DNA from: an uncultured Succinivibrio sp. | Lineage (GTDB): Bacteria > Pseudomonadota > Gammaproteobacteria > Enterobacterales > Succinivibrionaceae | Assembly: GCA_900770725.1 (NCBI GenBank) | Contig: CAAGLL010000030.1 | Location: 1-64,000 of the forward strand | Reading direction: 5' to 3' | Length of the DNA stretch: 64,000 bases | In this document: one piece after another, positions 26,883-35,716 of the stretch | How the letters are laid out: each line of letters begins with the position of its first letter | How positions within the stretch are numbered: the first letter of the stretch is position 1 | Translations under genes and position numbers: made by a program | The notes under the pieces: generated by a model | The model's database searches: none | What the model saw: the letters and a program-made list of their open reading frames with translations, nothing else | What the model was told of the DNA's origin: nothing

Positions 26883-27677
26883 ATGGCTAAGCAGCGCATC
26901 AGCATGGTCGTATTCGACTGGGCCGGCACCACCGTGGATTACGCGTCAAGCGCCCCGGCGAAGGTCTTCGACGAGGTCTTCTCCCGCCACGGGATGGATC
27001 TCACACCCGCCGAGATCAACGGCCCCATGGGCATGGAGAAGAAGGCCCACATCAGAAGCCTGCTCTCCCTGCCCTCGGCTACCTCCCAGTTCCGCGCCAG
27101 GTGCGGCAGGGATCCCTCAGAGGAGGATGTCGACTCGCTCTACGGCGAGTTCGAGGGCACGCTCGCCGAGGTCGTAGGCGGCTGCAGCTCCACGATCCCC
27201 GGGGCGGTGGACGCGGTGCGCTCCCTGCGCTCGATGGGCCTGAAGATAGGCTCCACCACCGGCTACACCTCCGAGATCATGCAGAAGGTCCTCCCGGTCG
27301 CCAAGAAGGCCGGCTACGAGCCCGACTGCGTCGTCACCCCCGACGTCGCAGGCTCCGGGCGCCCGGGCCCCTTCATGATCTTCGAGTGCATGAGGAAGCT
27401 TGGCGTCTACCCGCCCTCGAGCGTGGTCAAGGTCGGCGACACCGCCGTCGACATGGCAGAGGGCAAGAACGCCGGCGCCATCAGCGTCGGGATCCTCGAC
27501 GGCTCGAACATGCTGGGGCTCTCCGAGGAGGAGGCCCGCGAGATGGACGAGAACGAGCTTGAGCGCCGCAAGGCCGAGGCCACCACGCGCTACCTCGACG
27601 CCGGCGCGGATTACGTGCTCGGCTCAATACGCGAGCTTCCGGGCCTCATCGAAGAGCTCAACAGGAAGGCGAACTGA
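26883..27677 (+). CDS. phnX: Phosphonoacetaldehyde hydrolase (phosphonatase)
   Basis: A 264-residue HAD-superfamily enzyme that splits phosphonoacetaldehyde into acetaldehyde and phosphate. The nucleophile motif is FDWAGTTVDY, where the Ala after Trp is typical of phosphonatase, and the Schiff-base Lys lies in the cap segment MGMEKKAHI. TTGYTSEIM and the VKVGDT motif complete the HAD core. AAGGAAGG precedes ATG 26883. The stop codon shares its A with the start of the dehydrogenase gene, so the two are coupled. Confidence 0.95.
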   Translation: MAKQRISMVVFDWAGTTVDYASSAPAKVFDEVFSRHGMDLTPAEINGPMGMEKKAHIRSLLSLPSATSQFRARCGRDPSEEDVDSLYGEFEGTLAEVVGGCSSTIPGAVDAVRSLRSMGLKIGSTTGYTSEIMQKVLPVAKKAGYEPDCVVTPDVAGSGRPGPFMIFECMRKLGVYPPSSVVKVGDTAVDMAEGKNAGAISVGILDGSNMLGLSEEEAREMDENELERRKAEATTRYLDAGADYVLGSIRELPGLIEELNRKAN

Positions 27678-28795
27678 TGGACGCGTATTTCAATCCGGTC
27701 AAGACGATCCTAGGCCGCGGCGCGGCAGCCTCCTTGAAGGATGTGGCGGAGGATCTGGGCGCGCGCAGGATCCTCGTGGTCGAGTGGTCCGAGAAGGTCG
27801 AGGAGCTCGACGCGTTCAAGTCTCTTGCCAAAGGGCAGGGCGTTGAAGCCTGCTTCAAGCCCTTCAAGGCCTCGAATCCCACGGTGGAGCAGCTCTTCGC
27901 GTTCATGCGGGAGTGCGCCCCGTTCAAGCCCGATCTCATCGCGGCGGTGGGCGGCGGCTCAGTCATGGACGTCGCCAAGTCGATGTGCGCGATGGGCTTT
28001 GAAGGCTATGCCGACGCCCAGGCGCTGCGCGAGGCCATCGCAGAGGGCAGGCATGTGCAGCGCAAGCTGCCCTGGGTGGGGATCCCCACCACGGCGGGCA
28101 CCGGAAGCGAGGTCACCTGCTGGGCCACCATCTGGGACCCCTCGTGCAAGTGCAAGCGCTCCATCGAGGATCACTCAAACTTCGCAAAGGCGGCCCTCGT
28201 GGACGCCGATCTGAGCTCGGCCTTGCCGCCTGCGCTCGCCATGTCCTCGGCGCTTGACGCGATGGCGCACGCCATCGAGGCCTACTGGTCGCGCTCGACG
28301 AACGCGGTCTCCCGCGCCCTGGCGCTCCAGGCCATCAGGATCGTGAGGGGCAGCCTGGACTCTCTTTCACAAGGCGTCAAAAGCGCCCACGACGCGATGG
28401 CAAAGGGATCGATGCTCGCGGGATTGGCCTTCAGCGGCACCCACACCACGGCCTGCCACAGCATCTCCTACCCGCTGACCATGCGCTACTCAATACCCCA
28501 TGGCGCCGCGGTGGCGATGCTCCTGGGCCCGGTGCTCGAGTTCAACCAGGGATCCTTTGAATACCAGGACGCGCTGCTGGAGGCCCTGGGCGTTGGCAGC
28601 GCAAGCGGGCTTTCAGATCTAGTAAGGCGCTCGATGAGAGCCGCGGGCCTCAAGGCCTCGCTATCGGAGTGGGGCGCCAAGGCTGAGGACATCCCGCAGA
28701 TCGTCCCGATGTGCCTTACCAAGGGGCGCGCCGACAACAACCCGCGCGCACTCACCGCAGAGGGGATCGCCTCGGTGCTCAGGCAGGCCATGTGA
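27677..28795 (+). CDS. Iron-containing alcohol dehydrogenase, phosphonoacetaldehyde reductase-like
   Basis: A 372-residue group III (Fe-dependent) alcohol dehydrogenase with AAVGGGSVMDVAK for NAD(P), IPTTAGTGSE, and metal-site histidines in SALDAMAHAIEAYW and THTTACHSISYP. Members next to phosphonate genes include PhpC-type phosphonoacetaldehyde reductases. Its start overlaps the phnX stop by one base. It could oxidise imported 2-hydroxyethylphosphonate to phosphonoacetaldehyde for PhnX, reduce phosphonoacetaldehyde in the other direction, or remove the acetaldehyde that PhnX makes. Context favours one of these but does not decide. Confidence 0.8.
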   Translation: MDAYFNPVKTILGRGAAASLKDVAEDLGARRILVVEWSEKVEELDAFKSLAKGQGVEACFKPFKASNPTVEQLFAFMRECAPFKPDLIAAVGGGSVMDVAKSMCAMGFEGYADAQALREAIAEGRHVQRKLPWVGIPTTAGTGSEVTCWATIWDPSCKCKRSIEDHSNFAKAALVDADLSSALPPALAMSSALDAMAHAIEAYWSRSTNAVSRALALQAIRIVRGSLDSLSQGVKSAHDAMAKGSMLAGLAFSGTHTTACHSISYPLTMRYSIPHGAAVAMLLGPVLEFNQGSFEYQDALLEALGVGSASGLSDLVRRSMRAAGLKASLSEWGAKAEDIPQIVPMCLTKGRADNNPRALTAEGIASVLRQAM

Positions 28796-28865
28796 CCGCA
28801 TCGGAATTTGAAATCAAAAAATTTGGCAAATCGCAAATCAGGAAATCAGGAAAAAGGAAAGAGAA

Positions 28866-29798
28866 ATGAAAGGATTCTTCAGGAAAGCCGCGCTTTTGGC
28901 GGCAGTAGTGGCAGCAGTCTCCGGCACCATCACCGCCTGCGGGGACAAGAAGGTCGCGCAAAACGGGATCGGCGGCGACGACGGCGTGTTCACCATCGCC
29001 TACGCCCCCAACGAGTCTACGGCGGCCAGCGCCGACGCGCGCAAGGGGCTTGCCGATGATCTTGGCAAGGCGCTGGGCGTCAAGGTCGCCGAGATCCAGG
29101 CCACCGACTACAACGCCATCATCGAGGCGCTGCGCACCGGCAAGGCCGAGATGGCCTACATGGGAAGCCAGGCCCTGGCGCTCGGCCGCACCCGCACCAA
29201 GATCGAGCCCATCGTCATGAAGGCCGCGCAGGGCCGCAAGGATCTGGCCGTCTACCACTCGGTCTTCATCGTCAAGAAGGACAGCCCCATCAAGGAGTTC
29301 AAGGACATCAAGGGCAGGACCATCGCCTTCGTGGACCCGGGCTCGACCTCCGGCAACCTCGTGCCGACCGCCGAGATCATCAAGGCCTTCCCCGATGACA
29401 AGCTGACCTCCGACGAGTTGCACGCCAACGGCAAGTTCTTCCAGGCGGTGAGCTTCTCCGGCGCCCACCAGGCAGGGCTGCAGGCCGTGCTCAAGGGCGA
29501 CGTGGACGTGGTGCCCATCTCAGATCAGATCCTCGCCTCGGAAATAGAGCACGGCAACGCGCCGCGCGACAGCGTGAGGGTGATCCACGAGTCCGCCCCG
29601 ATCCCCGCCGAGTGCATGGTGGTCTCCGAGCGCGTCAAGCCCGAGGACGCCAAGAAGCTCCAGGACTTCCTCACGGGCTACCAGAACGAGAAGTACTTCA
29701 CCGACGTCATCAAGCTTCCGGGAGCGCGCTTCGTCAAGGCCTCGATGGAGGACTACGAGCCCATAATCGAGCTCTCCAAGCTCATCAACGGCCGCTGA
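28866..29798 (+). CDS. phnD: Phosphonate ABC transporter substrate-binding protein
   Basis: A 310-residue PhnD-type receptor. The N-terminus is a lipoprotein-like signal with ITAC as lipobox near residue 25, unusual for PhnD of enteric bacteria but common elsewhere. The mature protein has the family segments LRTGKAEMAYMGSQAL and VDPGSTSGNLVP that build the phosphonate-binding cleft. It is 70 bp after the dehydrogenase gene and begins the transporter part of the operon. The likely ligand is a C2 phosphonate that PhnX can finish degrading. Confidence 0.9.
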   Translation: MKGFFRKAALLAAVVAAVSGTITACGDKKVAQNGIGGDDGVFTIAYAPNESTAASADARKGLADDLGKALGVKVAEIQATDYNAIIEALRTGKAEMAYMGSQALALGRTRTKIEPIVMKAAQGRKDLAVYHSVFIVKKDSPIKEFKDIKGRTIAFVDPGSTSGNLVPTAEIIKAFPDDKLTSDELHANGKFFQAVSFSGAHQAGLQAVLKGDVDVVPISDQILASEIEHGNAPRDSVRVIHESAPIPAECMVVSERVKPEDAKKLQDFLTGYQNEKYFTDVIKLPGARFVKASMEDYEPIIELSKLINGR

Positions 29799-29813
29799 CG
29801 GCAAGGAAGCATC

Positions 29814-30620
29814 ATGGGCAGCTTGCTGGTTTTCAAGTCGGTGTCGAAGACCTACCCCGACGGCACCGCGGCCTTGCGCTCGGTGAGCTTCAAGGTCTCC
29901 GAGGGCGAGTTCGTCTCGATCATCGGGCCCTCGGGCTCGGGCAAGTCGACGGTGCTGCGCTCGATAAACCGCCTGAACACCATAAGCTCGGGCAGCATCT
30001 CCTTCGAGGGGCGCGAGGTCGAGTCGCTGCGCGGCTCCGCCTTGCGCAGCCTGCGCCGGCGCATCGGGATGATCTTCCAGAACTACAACCTCGTGCTGCC
30101 GCTCTCGGTCATGCAGAACGCGCTGCACGGGACCCTGGGTTCGCTCGGCGCCATCCGCGGCATGCTCGGGATCTACCGCGAGGAGGACAAGCGCAAGGCG
30201 CTTGAGGTCCTAAAGGAGCTTGGCATGGAGGAGTACGCGCTGCGCCGCGCCTGCGAGCTTTCAGGCGGCCAGAAGCAGCGCGTGGGCATCGCCCGCGCGC
30301 TGATGCAGGACCCAAGGCTATTGCTGTGCGACGAGCCGATCGCATCCTTGGATCCGGCAAGCGCCAAGGCCACGATGGAGCTTTTGCGCAGCCTCTCCTC
30401 AAGGCGCGGCATCGCCTGCATCGTGAACCTGCACCAGCTTGACGCCGCGCGCAGGTACTCGGACAGGATCATAGGCCTAAGGCGCGGGCAGGTCGTGTTC
30501 GACGGCGCGCCCTCGGAGCTTTCCGAGGATTGCGTGGCGCGCATCTACGGGCAGCGCGTCGAGGGCGGCGAGAGCAGCGGAGGGCAGGGCGATGAGTTCG
30601 CGGATCCCACTTGTGCCTGA
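29814..30620 (+). CDS. phnC: Phosphonate ABC transporter ATPase
   Basis: A 268-residue ATPase of the PhnC family. Walker A is GPSGSGKST, the Q-loop region has GMIFQNYNLV, the signature is LSGGQKQRVGIARAL and Walker B LLLCDEPIASLDP. It lies 15 bp after phnD and overlaps the first permease gene by 29 bp. It powers phosphonate uptake by the two PhnE subunits. Confidence 0.93.
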   Translation: MGSLLVFKSVSKTYPDGTAALRSVSFKVSEGEFVSIIGPSGSGKSTVLRSINRLNTISSGSISFEGREVESLRGSALRSLRRRIGMIFQNYNLVLPLSVMQNALHGTLGSLGAIRGMLGIYREEDKRKALEVLKELGMEEYALRRACELSGGQKQRVGIARALMQDPRLLLCDEPIASLDPASAKATMELLRSLSSRRGIACIVNLHQLDAARRYSDRIIGLRRGQVVFDGAPSELSEDCVARIYGQRVEGGESSGGQGDEFADPTCA

Positions 30621-31392
30621 GCGCATCAGGCGCGTCTACACCTGGTTCATCGCGGTGATCGTGGCGCTGTTTGCCGTCTCCACCGCGGCAACCGGCTTCA
30701 ACGCGGTCTCGCTTGCACTCAGCAGCGGCGAGATCTGGCGCTTCCTCACCGAGGACTTCCTGCCGCCTGCCGTGCCGTCGGCCTCCAAGGCGCGCGACAT
30801 CGCCGAGGGCGTGCTCGTCACGCTCGCCCTCGCGATGTCCTCGACCACGGTCGCGGCGGTGCTGGCCTTCCTCACCTCGCTCTTTGGCAGCGAGCGCGTG
30901 AGCCCTCACCCGAAGGCCGCGAAGTTCGTGCGCGGCTTTGCGACCTTCCTGCGCAACATCCCGACCCTCGTCTGGGCGTTCATCCTGTTCTCCTCGCTGG
31001 GGATCGGGACGGGCGTGGGCTTTGCCGCGCTGCTCATCACGAGCTACGCGTTCATGTGCCGCGCCTTCATCGAGACGATGGAGGACGTTTCGGACGACTG
31101 CTGCGAGAGCCTTGCGGCCGTCGGGGCCTCGTTCCCGCAGCGCGTCGCCCAGGCCATACTGCCCTCGTGCCTCACGGGCTTCATCTCCTGGTACCTCTAC
31201 TGCCTTGAGGTGAACATCCGCGCCTCGACCATCGTCGGCATGGTCGGAGGCGGCGGCATCGGGCTCGTGCTCTTCTCATACATCAAGACCTTCCAGTACG
31301 GGATGTCCTGCACGATCATCCTGATCATCGCGCTCATGGTCATCGCGGTCGATCAGATCACAGGCGCGCTGCGCCGGGAGATTGCCAAATGA
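30592..31392 (+). CDS. phnE: Phosphonate ABC transporter permease (first)
   Basis: A 266-residue inner-membrane permease of the PhnE family. A segment with FLRNIPTLVWAFIL and the loop CCESLAAVGASFPQRV are the characteristic family regions; six hydrophobic stretches are visible. A GGAGGG ribosome site inside phnC supports the start at 30592. It forms a heterodimer with the next gene, as in other two-permease phn operons. Confidence 0.9.
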   Translation: MSSRIPLVPERIRRVYTWFIAVIVALFAVSTAATGFNAVSLALSSGEIWRFLTEDFLPPAVPSASKARDIAEGVLVTLALAMSSTTVAAVLAFLTSLFGSERVSPHPKAAKFVRGFATFLRNIPTLVWAFILFSSLGIGTGVGFAALLITSYAFMCRAFIETMEDVSDDCCESLAAVGASFPQRVAQAILPSCLTGFISWYLYCLEVNIRASTIVGMVGGGGIGLVLFSYIKTFQYGMSCTIILIIALMVIAVDQITGALRREIAK

Positions 31393-32228
31393 TGGAACTG
31401 GCTTTGAGGAGGCTGCGCGCCATGGGGCTGCGCCGCGCGGCCAACGACGAGAGGATCGAGGTGCGCGCCCGCACGGGCAGCCGCGCCGTCAGGCTCTTCC
31501 TGGTAGGCGTGGCGCTGCTCACCGCCATAAGCTTTGCCTACCTCGGCATCGACTTTGGCCGCATGGCAGGGCGCGCCCCCGAGATCCTCGGGGTCTTCTG
31601 GAGGCTCGGGCACCTCGAGTTCGTAAATGCGGACCTCGTGTTCTCCTCGCTCTTTGAGACCATCTGCATCGCGGTGCTCTCGCTGCTCTACAGCCTGCTC
31701 CTTGGGATCTTCTTTGGCATGCTCGCCGCGCGCAACGTGCTTGGGATCCCCGCGCTCTCGGTCTTCGTGCAGTCGTTCTTCTCGTTCCTGCGCGCCGTGC
31801 CGACCCCGATCTGGGTGCTGTTGATGCTCGTGTGCCTGGGCATGGGGCCTGAGGCCGGAGTGGCCGGGCTCTGCGTCCACACCACGGCCTTCTTCACGAA
31901 GTCGTTCGCCCAGAGCTTCGAGGAGATCCCGCGCGACACGCTCGAGGCCATCGAGGCCACGGGTGCTGGCAGGGTCTCGGTGTTCATGAACGCCGTGCTT
32001 CCCGCCGCCTTCTCGCAGATAGTCGCCTGGTGCGGCATGAGGCTTGAGGTGAACTTCTCGGAGTGCGCGATCCTGGGCATGGTCGGCGCAGGCGGCGTGG
32101 GCTTCGTCATCGCCAACAGCCTGCAGGGCTACGACTACGGCACGGCGGGACTGGCGATCCTGATGGTGTTCCTGACCGCCTTCCTCATCGAGAGGATGTT
32201 CGTGAGGATAAAGAAGATCTTCAGGTGA
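31389..32228 (+). CDS. phnE: Phosphonate ABC transporter permease (second)
   Basis: A 279-residue second PhnE-type permease, overlapping the first by 4 bp (ATGA). It repeats the family regions FLRAVPTPIWVLLM and TLEAIEATGAGRVSVF and adds a longer charged cytoplasmic N-terminus of about 35 residues. It is the last gene of the phosphonate operon. No phosphonate aminotransferase (PhnW) or C-P lyase genes are present in the window. Confidence 0.9.
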   Translation: MMELALRRLRAMGLRRAANDERIEVRARTGSRAVRLFLVGVALLTAISFAYLGIDFGRMAGRAPEILGVFWRLGHLEFVNADLVFSSLFETICIAVLSLLYSLLLGIFFGMLAARNVLGIPALSVFVQSFFSFLRAVPTPIWVLLMLVCLGMGPEAGVAGLCVHTTAFFTKSFAQSFEEIPRDTLEAIEATGAGRVSVFMNAVLPAAFSQIVAWCGMRLEVNFSECAILGMVGAGGVGFVIANSLQGYDYGTAGLAILMVFLTAFLIERMFVRIKKIFR

Positions 32229-32296
32229 GGCGGGAGCGCTCCTGCCATGAGCATGCGCAGCGCGGCCGATCGCCGCGCTGCGCTCATTATGCAAGC

Positions 32297-32470
32297 CTAC
32301 TTTGCGCGCCTGCCCTCATGTTCGTCTTGAAAGGCCTTGTCATCAATGTGGCAAGGGTACTCAGGCCGTCCCTCTTCAAGGCTCTTCAATACTGCGATGA
32401 CGAAACCTGCCACCACCACGGCCAGAAAGATCAGGAAGGTCACTGTTGCATCGTCGAGGCTGTCCAGCAT
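32297..32470 (-). CDS. Small single-span membrane protein of 57 residues
   Basis: A short gene starting at 32470 with a strong GAGGAGG 6 bases upstream. The product begins with an acidic stretch (MLDSLDDATV), has one hydrophobic helix at about residues 9-28 (with LIFLAVVVAGFVIAV), and ends in a charged soluble tail that contains one Cys at position 40 and the segment YPCHIDD. No family is recognised. It lies downstream of the amidohydrolase on the same strand but beyond that gene's terminator, so it is probably transcribed separately. The convincing ribosome site and well-ordered helix argue that it is real. Confidence 0.6.
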   Translation of the reverse strand: MLDSLDDATVTFLIFLAVVVAGFVIAVLKSLEEGRPEYPCHIDDKAFQDEHEGRRAK

Positions 32471-32615
32471 GTCTGCCTCCTCTTTTTGTTGTTCTTATGC
32501 TGATGCACAGCAACAGTATTGTTGAAATGTCAGGATCGCGATCTTTGAAGTTAACTTGTTGATGAAAAAATCTTATTTTTTGTCCAGCCTGTCGGACAGG
32601 CACTTATTCTGGTGC

Positions 32616-32643
32616 AGAAAAAGCCCCGCATGGTGCGGGGCTT
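32616..32643 (-). terminator. Terminator of the TRAP/amidohydrolase operon
   Basis: AAGCCCCGC (32621-32629) and GCGGGGCTT (32635-32643) form the stem; on the minus strand it is followed by a run of Ts and TTCTGC. Confidence 0.8.
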
Positions 32644-32687
32644 GCGTGCTTTTGGGGAGCCTGGCGCGGGATGTCGACGCGCCTTTT

Positions 32688-33842
32688 TCAGAAGAAGATC
32701 TGCCTGAACGCGACGCGCCCTGAGATCATCGTGAGCAGCGGGATGAAGATCTTCCCGCGGGCGGTGTTCCCGTAGAAGTCCTCGACGTCCTTGTCCGCGT
32801 CGTGGATGTCGAACACCGCGATGTCGGCGGGGCGCCCCGCCTCAAGCGAGCCTGCGCGGTCATCAAGCCCCAGCGCCTTGGCAGGATTTGCGGTGACGCG
32901 GAGGATGATGTCCTCGACGCTCATGCCCGCGGCGCTCTCCATGCCCATCGCGAAGGGCAGCGAGAAGCCCGGACGGGTGAACTCGCTCACCCTCACGAGA
33001 TCGGAGCTTATGATGTCAGGCTCAAAGCCAGCCGCAAGCGCCTTGCGCAGGTTCGGCAGGCTGTAGTGGACGCGCCCATGGCAGTCGTCCATGAGCACGC
33101 CGCGGCCGCGCGCCTCCACCACGGCATCCTTGATCCCGCCTTCGTCCTTGAAGATGGTCTCGCCCTTGCACTGGAACACGTGGGCCACGATGTCGCCCTT
33201 GCCCAGGGCGCCGAAGAGCTCCTTCACGCTCACGTTCGAGGGCAGATCGTCATAGTGCACGACCACCGGGCAGCGGAAGCCGCGAGCGCGCACGTGTGAG
33301 GCTATTTCCACGGCCTTCTCAAGCGGGGCCATGCCGTGATCGCCGAGCGTGGCCTTGCACATGCGCACCTTGAGGCCGCGCAGCACCGGGGCGTACTTCT
33401 CGAAGGCCTCGATTATAAGATCCTCGCGGAAGTCGGCCGGATCGTGATCCTCGTTGTGGATGCACAGGCTCTTGTTCCCGAAGGTCGAGACGTTCAGGTA
33501 CGCGTAGCTGTGGGGCTCGAAGCGCATGAGCCCTGACATGTAGAACTGCGGGAAGTTCGAGGCCCCGCAGGTGCCGCCGTCGCAGCAGGTGGTGACGCCC
33601 GAGGTCGCGCACATGATGTCGGCGTTGCAGCCGATCATGCTGCCGAACTCGTTTGAGTGCAGGTGCTCGTCCACAAGCCCCGGCAGCACGCACTTGCCCG
33701 AGCAGTCGATGCGCGCGCACTTCTCCGGCACGCGGTCGGCCTCGGCGATGCGCCCGTCCTCAACGAGGATGTCCCTCTTTTCGAATTTTCCACTCCGGGA
33801 GTTGAAGGCCATGCCGCCTTCAAAAAGCATTGAACCTTTCAT
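32688..33842 (-). CDS. Amidohydrolase/deacetylase family metallohydrolase
   Basis: A 384-residue dihydroorotase-like metal hydrolase of the EF_0837/AHA_3915 type. The metal motif HLH is in LPGLVDEHLHSNEFG, the probable carboxylated Lys is in LRGLKVRMCKATLG, and further ligands lie in VVVHYDD, DIVAHVFQCKG and the Asp of MDDCHGRVH. Family members act on N-acyl or ester substrates of acid sugars or amino acids, and the true substrate here is unknown. The gene directly follows the TRAP transporter (8-bp gap), suggesting that the imported compound is hydrolysed by this enzyme, perhaps giving an acid that feeds the genes at 37-42 kb. Confidence 0.82.
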   Translation of the reverse strand: MKGSMLFEGGMAFNSRSGKFEKRDILVEDGRIAEADRVPEKCARIDCSGKCVLPGLVDEHLHSNEFGSMIGCNADIMCATSGVTTCCDGGTCGASNFPQFYMSGLMRFEPHSYAYLNVSTFGNKSLCIHNEDHDPADFREDLIIEAFEKYAPVLRGLKVRMCKATLGDHGMAPLEKAVEIASHVRARGFRCPVVVHYDDLPSNVSVKELFGALGKGDIVAHVFQCKGETIFKDEGGIKDAVVEARGRGVLMDDCHGRVHYSLPNLRKALAAGFEPDIISSDLVRVSEFTRPGFSLPFAMGMESAAGMSVEDIILRVTANPAKALGLDDRAGSLEAGRPADIAVFDIHDADKDVEDFYGNTARGKIFIPLLTMISGRVAFRQIFF

Positions 33843-33850
33843 CTCTCACC

Positions 33851-35131
33851 TCAGTTCATCATGTTGGGAAGCGCCATCGCGAAGAACGGCACGTAGGAGA
33901 CCAGGAGCACCGTGAACAGCAGGATCAGCACGAAGGGCAGGGCGTGCCTGGAGAGCGTGCCGATGGTCTGGCCGGTGGCCGGGATGGCGGCGAACAGGCA
34001 GTTGCCAAAAGGCGGGGTGGCCTGGCCGACTGCGAGGTTGAACACGATGATGCAGCCCAGGTGCACCGGATCGATGCCCCAGTGCTTGGCGATGCTCAGA
34101 AGCAGCGGGCCCACGATCAGGATCACCGCGCCTGAGTCCATGAACATGCCGAGGATCAGCAGCAGCACGTTCACGAAGAGCAGGAACGAGTACTTGCCGG
34201 TGACGAAGCTGCCGACGAACTCGGTGAACATCGTGGGCACATGGTAGAAGGTCAGCACATAGCCGAAGAGCGAGGCTGCCATGATGATGAGCAGGATGTT
34301 CGCGGTGCCCTTCACCGAGTCGATGACGATGAGGCGCAGGCGGTGCAGGTCGAGCTCGCGGTGGATGAAGGCGGCGACCAGCAGGCCGTAGACCACGGCG
34401 ACAGCGGCGGATTCAGTCGGCGTGAAGATGCCGAAGTAGATGCCGCCTAGGATGATGATCGGCATCAGAAGCGCCCAGATGGCCTTGCGGGCGGAGCTGA
34501 ACAGGCGCTTCCAAGAGAAGTCGCCGCACTTGGGGATCTTGTGGGCGCGGGCGTAGAAGTAGGCGTAGAGGCACATGAACACGCCGCCCATGATCCCGGG
34601 GATCACGCCTGAGATCAGGAGCTTTGATATGGAGGTGCCGGTGATGGCGCCGTAGACCACGAAGACTATAGAAGGCGGGATCACGATGCCGAGCGTGCCG
34701 CCTGCAACCGGCAGCGCCGCGGCGTAGCCCTTGGGATAGTTGGCCTTGACGAGCTCGGGGTAGAGCATGCCGCCGATGGCGGCGGTGGTGGCGATCGACG
34801 AGCCTGAGAGCGCGGCAAAGAGCATGCACACGGCGAGCACCACTATGGACAAGCCGCCGCGCACGTGGCCGAGCATGGCCTTTGAGAAGTCGACGAGCCT
34901 TGATGAGATGCCGCCGTGCTGCATGATCGAGCCTGCGAGCATGAAGAAGAATATGGCCAGCAGCGTGTAGCGCGCGCCGCCGTTGTACATCTTCTGGACG
35001 ATGGTCACCACGGGCAGGTGGCCCATGAGGCAGATGGACGAGAGGCAGGCGGCCGTGAGGCTCCACACGAAGGGGACGCCCAGGATTAAGGTGATGGCGA
35101 AGACCGCCAGGAGCACGATTACGGGGGTCAT
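33851..35131 (-). CDS. dctM: TRAP transporter large permease DctM
   Basis: A 426-residue large membrane subunit of a TRAP transporter, about 12 helices, with the family segments FFMLAGSIMQHGGIS, SGSSIATTAAIG and the C-terminal VGQATPPFG. ATGA overlap with the DctQ stop couples the two. TRAP systems use a sodium gradient and a periplasmic receptor to import organic acids. Confidence 0.93.
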   Translation of the reverse strand: MTPVIVLLAVFAITLILGVPFVWSLTAACLSSICLMGHLPVVTIVQKMYNGGARYTLLAIFFFMLAGSIMQHGGISSRLVDFSKAMLGHVRGGLSIVVLAVCMLFAALSGSSIATTAAIGGMLYPELVKANYPKGYAAALPVAGGTLGIVIPPSIVFVVYGAITGTSISKLLISGVIPGIMGGVFMCLYAYFYARAHKIPKCGDFSWKRLFSSARKAIWALLMPIIILGGIYFGIFTPTESAAVAVVYGLLVAAFIHRELDLHRLRLIVIDSVKGTANILLIIMAASLFGYVLTFYHVPTMFTEFVGSFVTGKYSFLLFVNVLLLILGMFMDSGAVILIVGPLLLSIAKHWGIDPVHLGCIIVFNLAVGQATPPFGNCLFAAIPATGQTIGTLSRHALPFVLILLFTVLLVSYVPFFAMALPNMMN

Positions 35132-35655
35132 TGTACTTTTGCCTCCCTGAGTTTCAATGAAGGATCCTTCTGCTCAAGCACCCTGCGCAGCAGCAGGATC
35201 ACGTGGTCGATGAAGAGCAGCACGAAGCCTGCGAGCATGACCGCGTACACGTGGTAGGTGTAAAGCGGCAGCGGGGTCAGGCGCTGGCGGCGGGCGTAGA
35301 CCATGTCGAGCGTGCGCCAGAGGCCGTAGATGCATACGGCGATGACGATGATGCAGACGATGTCGGTTGCGATGTGGATGATGCGGCGCGGCGCCTCCGG
35401 CAGGGCTCCGGTGAAGTCGATGCGGATCTCGCCGTCGCGCTTGACCGCGATGTTCGCGCCCAGGAGCACGATGACCATGAAGAGCACGACGCTCAGCGTC
35501 TCGCAGAAGTTGAGGCTGGTCCCTGCGAGGTAGCGCAGGCAGACGTTGAGGAAGTTGACCACGACGCCGATCGCGACGGCGATGCCGAGCACTACCTTCT
35601 GGACTTTGAAGAGCGCGTCGCTCAGCGCCACGAGGCGGTTGTATAAGGCGAGCAT
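35128..35655 (-). CDS. dctQ: TRAP transporter small permease DctQ
   Basis: A 175-residue four-helix membrane subunit of the TRAP transporter, with the family region RYLAGTSLNFCETLSVVLF. The start at 35655 is preceded on the minus strand by AGGAGG; an in-frame extension upstream lacks one. It lies between the receptor and the large permease. Confidence 0.9.
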   Translation of the reverse strand: MLALYNRLVALSDALFKVQKVVLGIAVAIGVVVNFLNVCLRYLAGTSLNFCETLSVVLFMVIVLLGANIAVKRDGEIRIDFTGALPEAPRRIIHIATDIVCIIVIAVCIYGLWRTLDMVYARRQRLTPLPLYTYHVYAVMLAGFVLLFIDHVILLLRRVLEQKDPSLKLREAKVQ

Positions 35656-35716
35656 TGGATATCCTCCTGCAAATGCGGCGGGCACGGGCCCGCCGCCTCA
35701 CATGGCAAAGGGAGCG

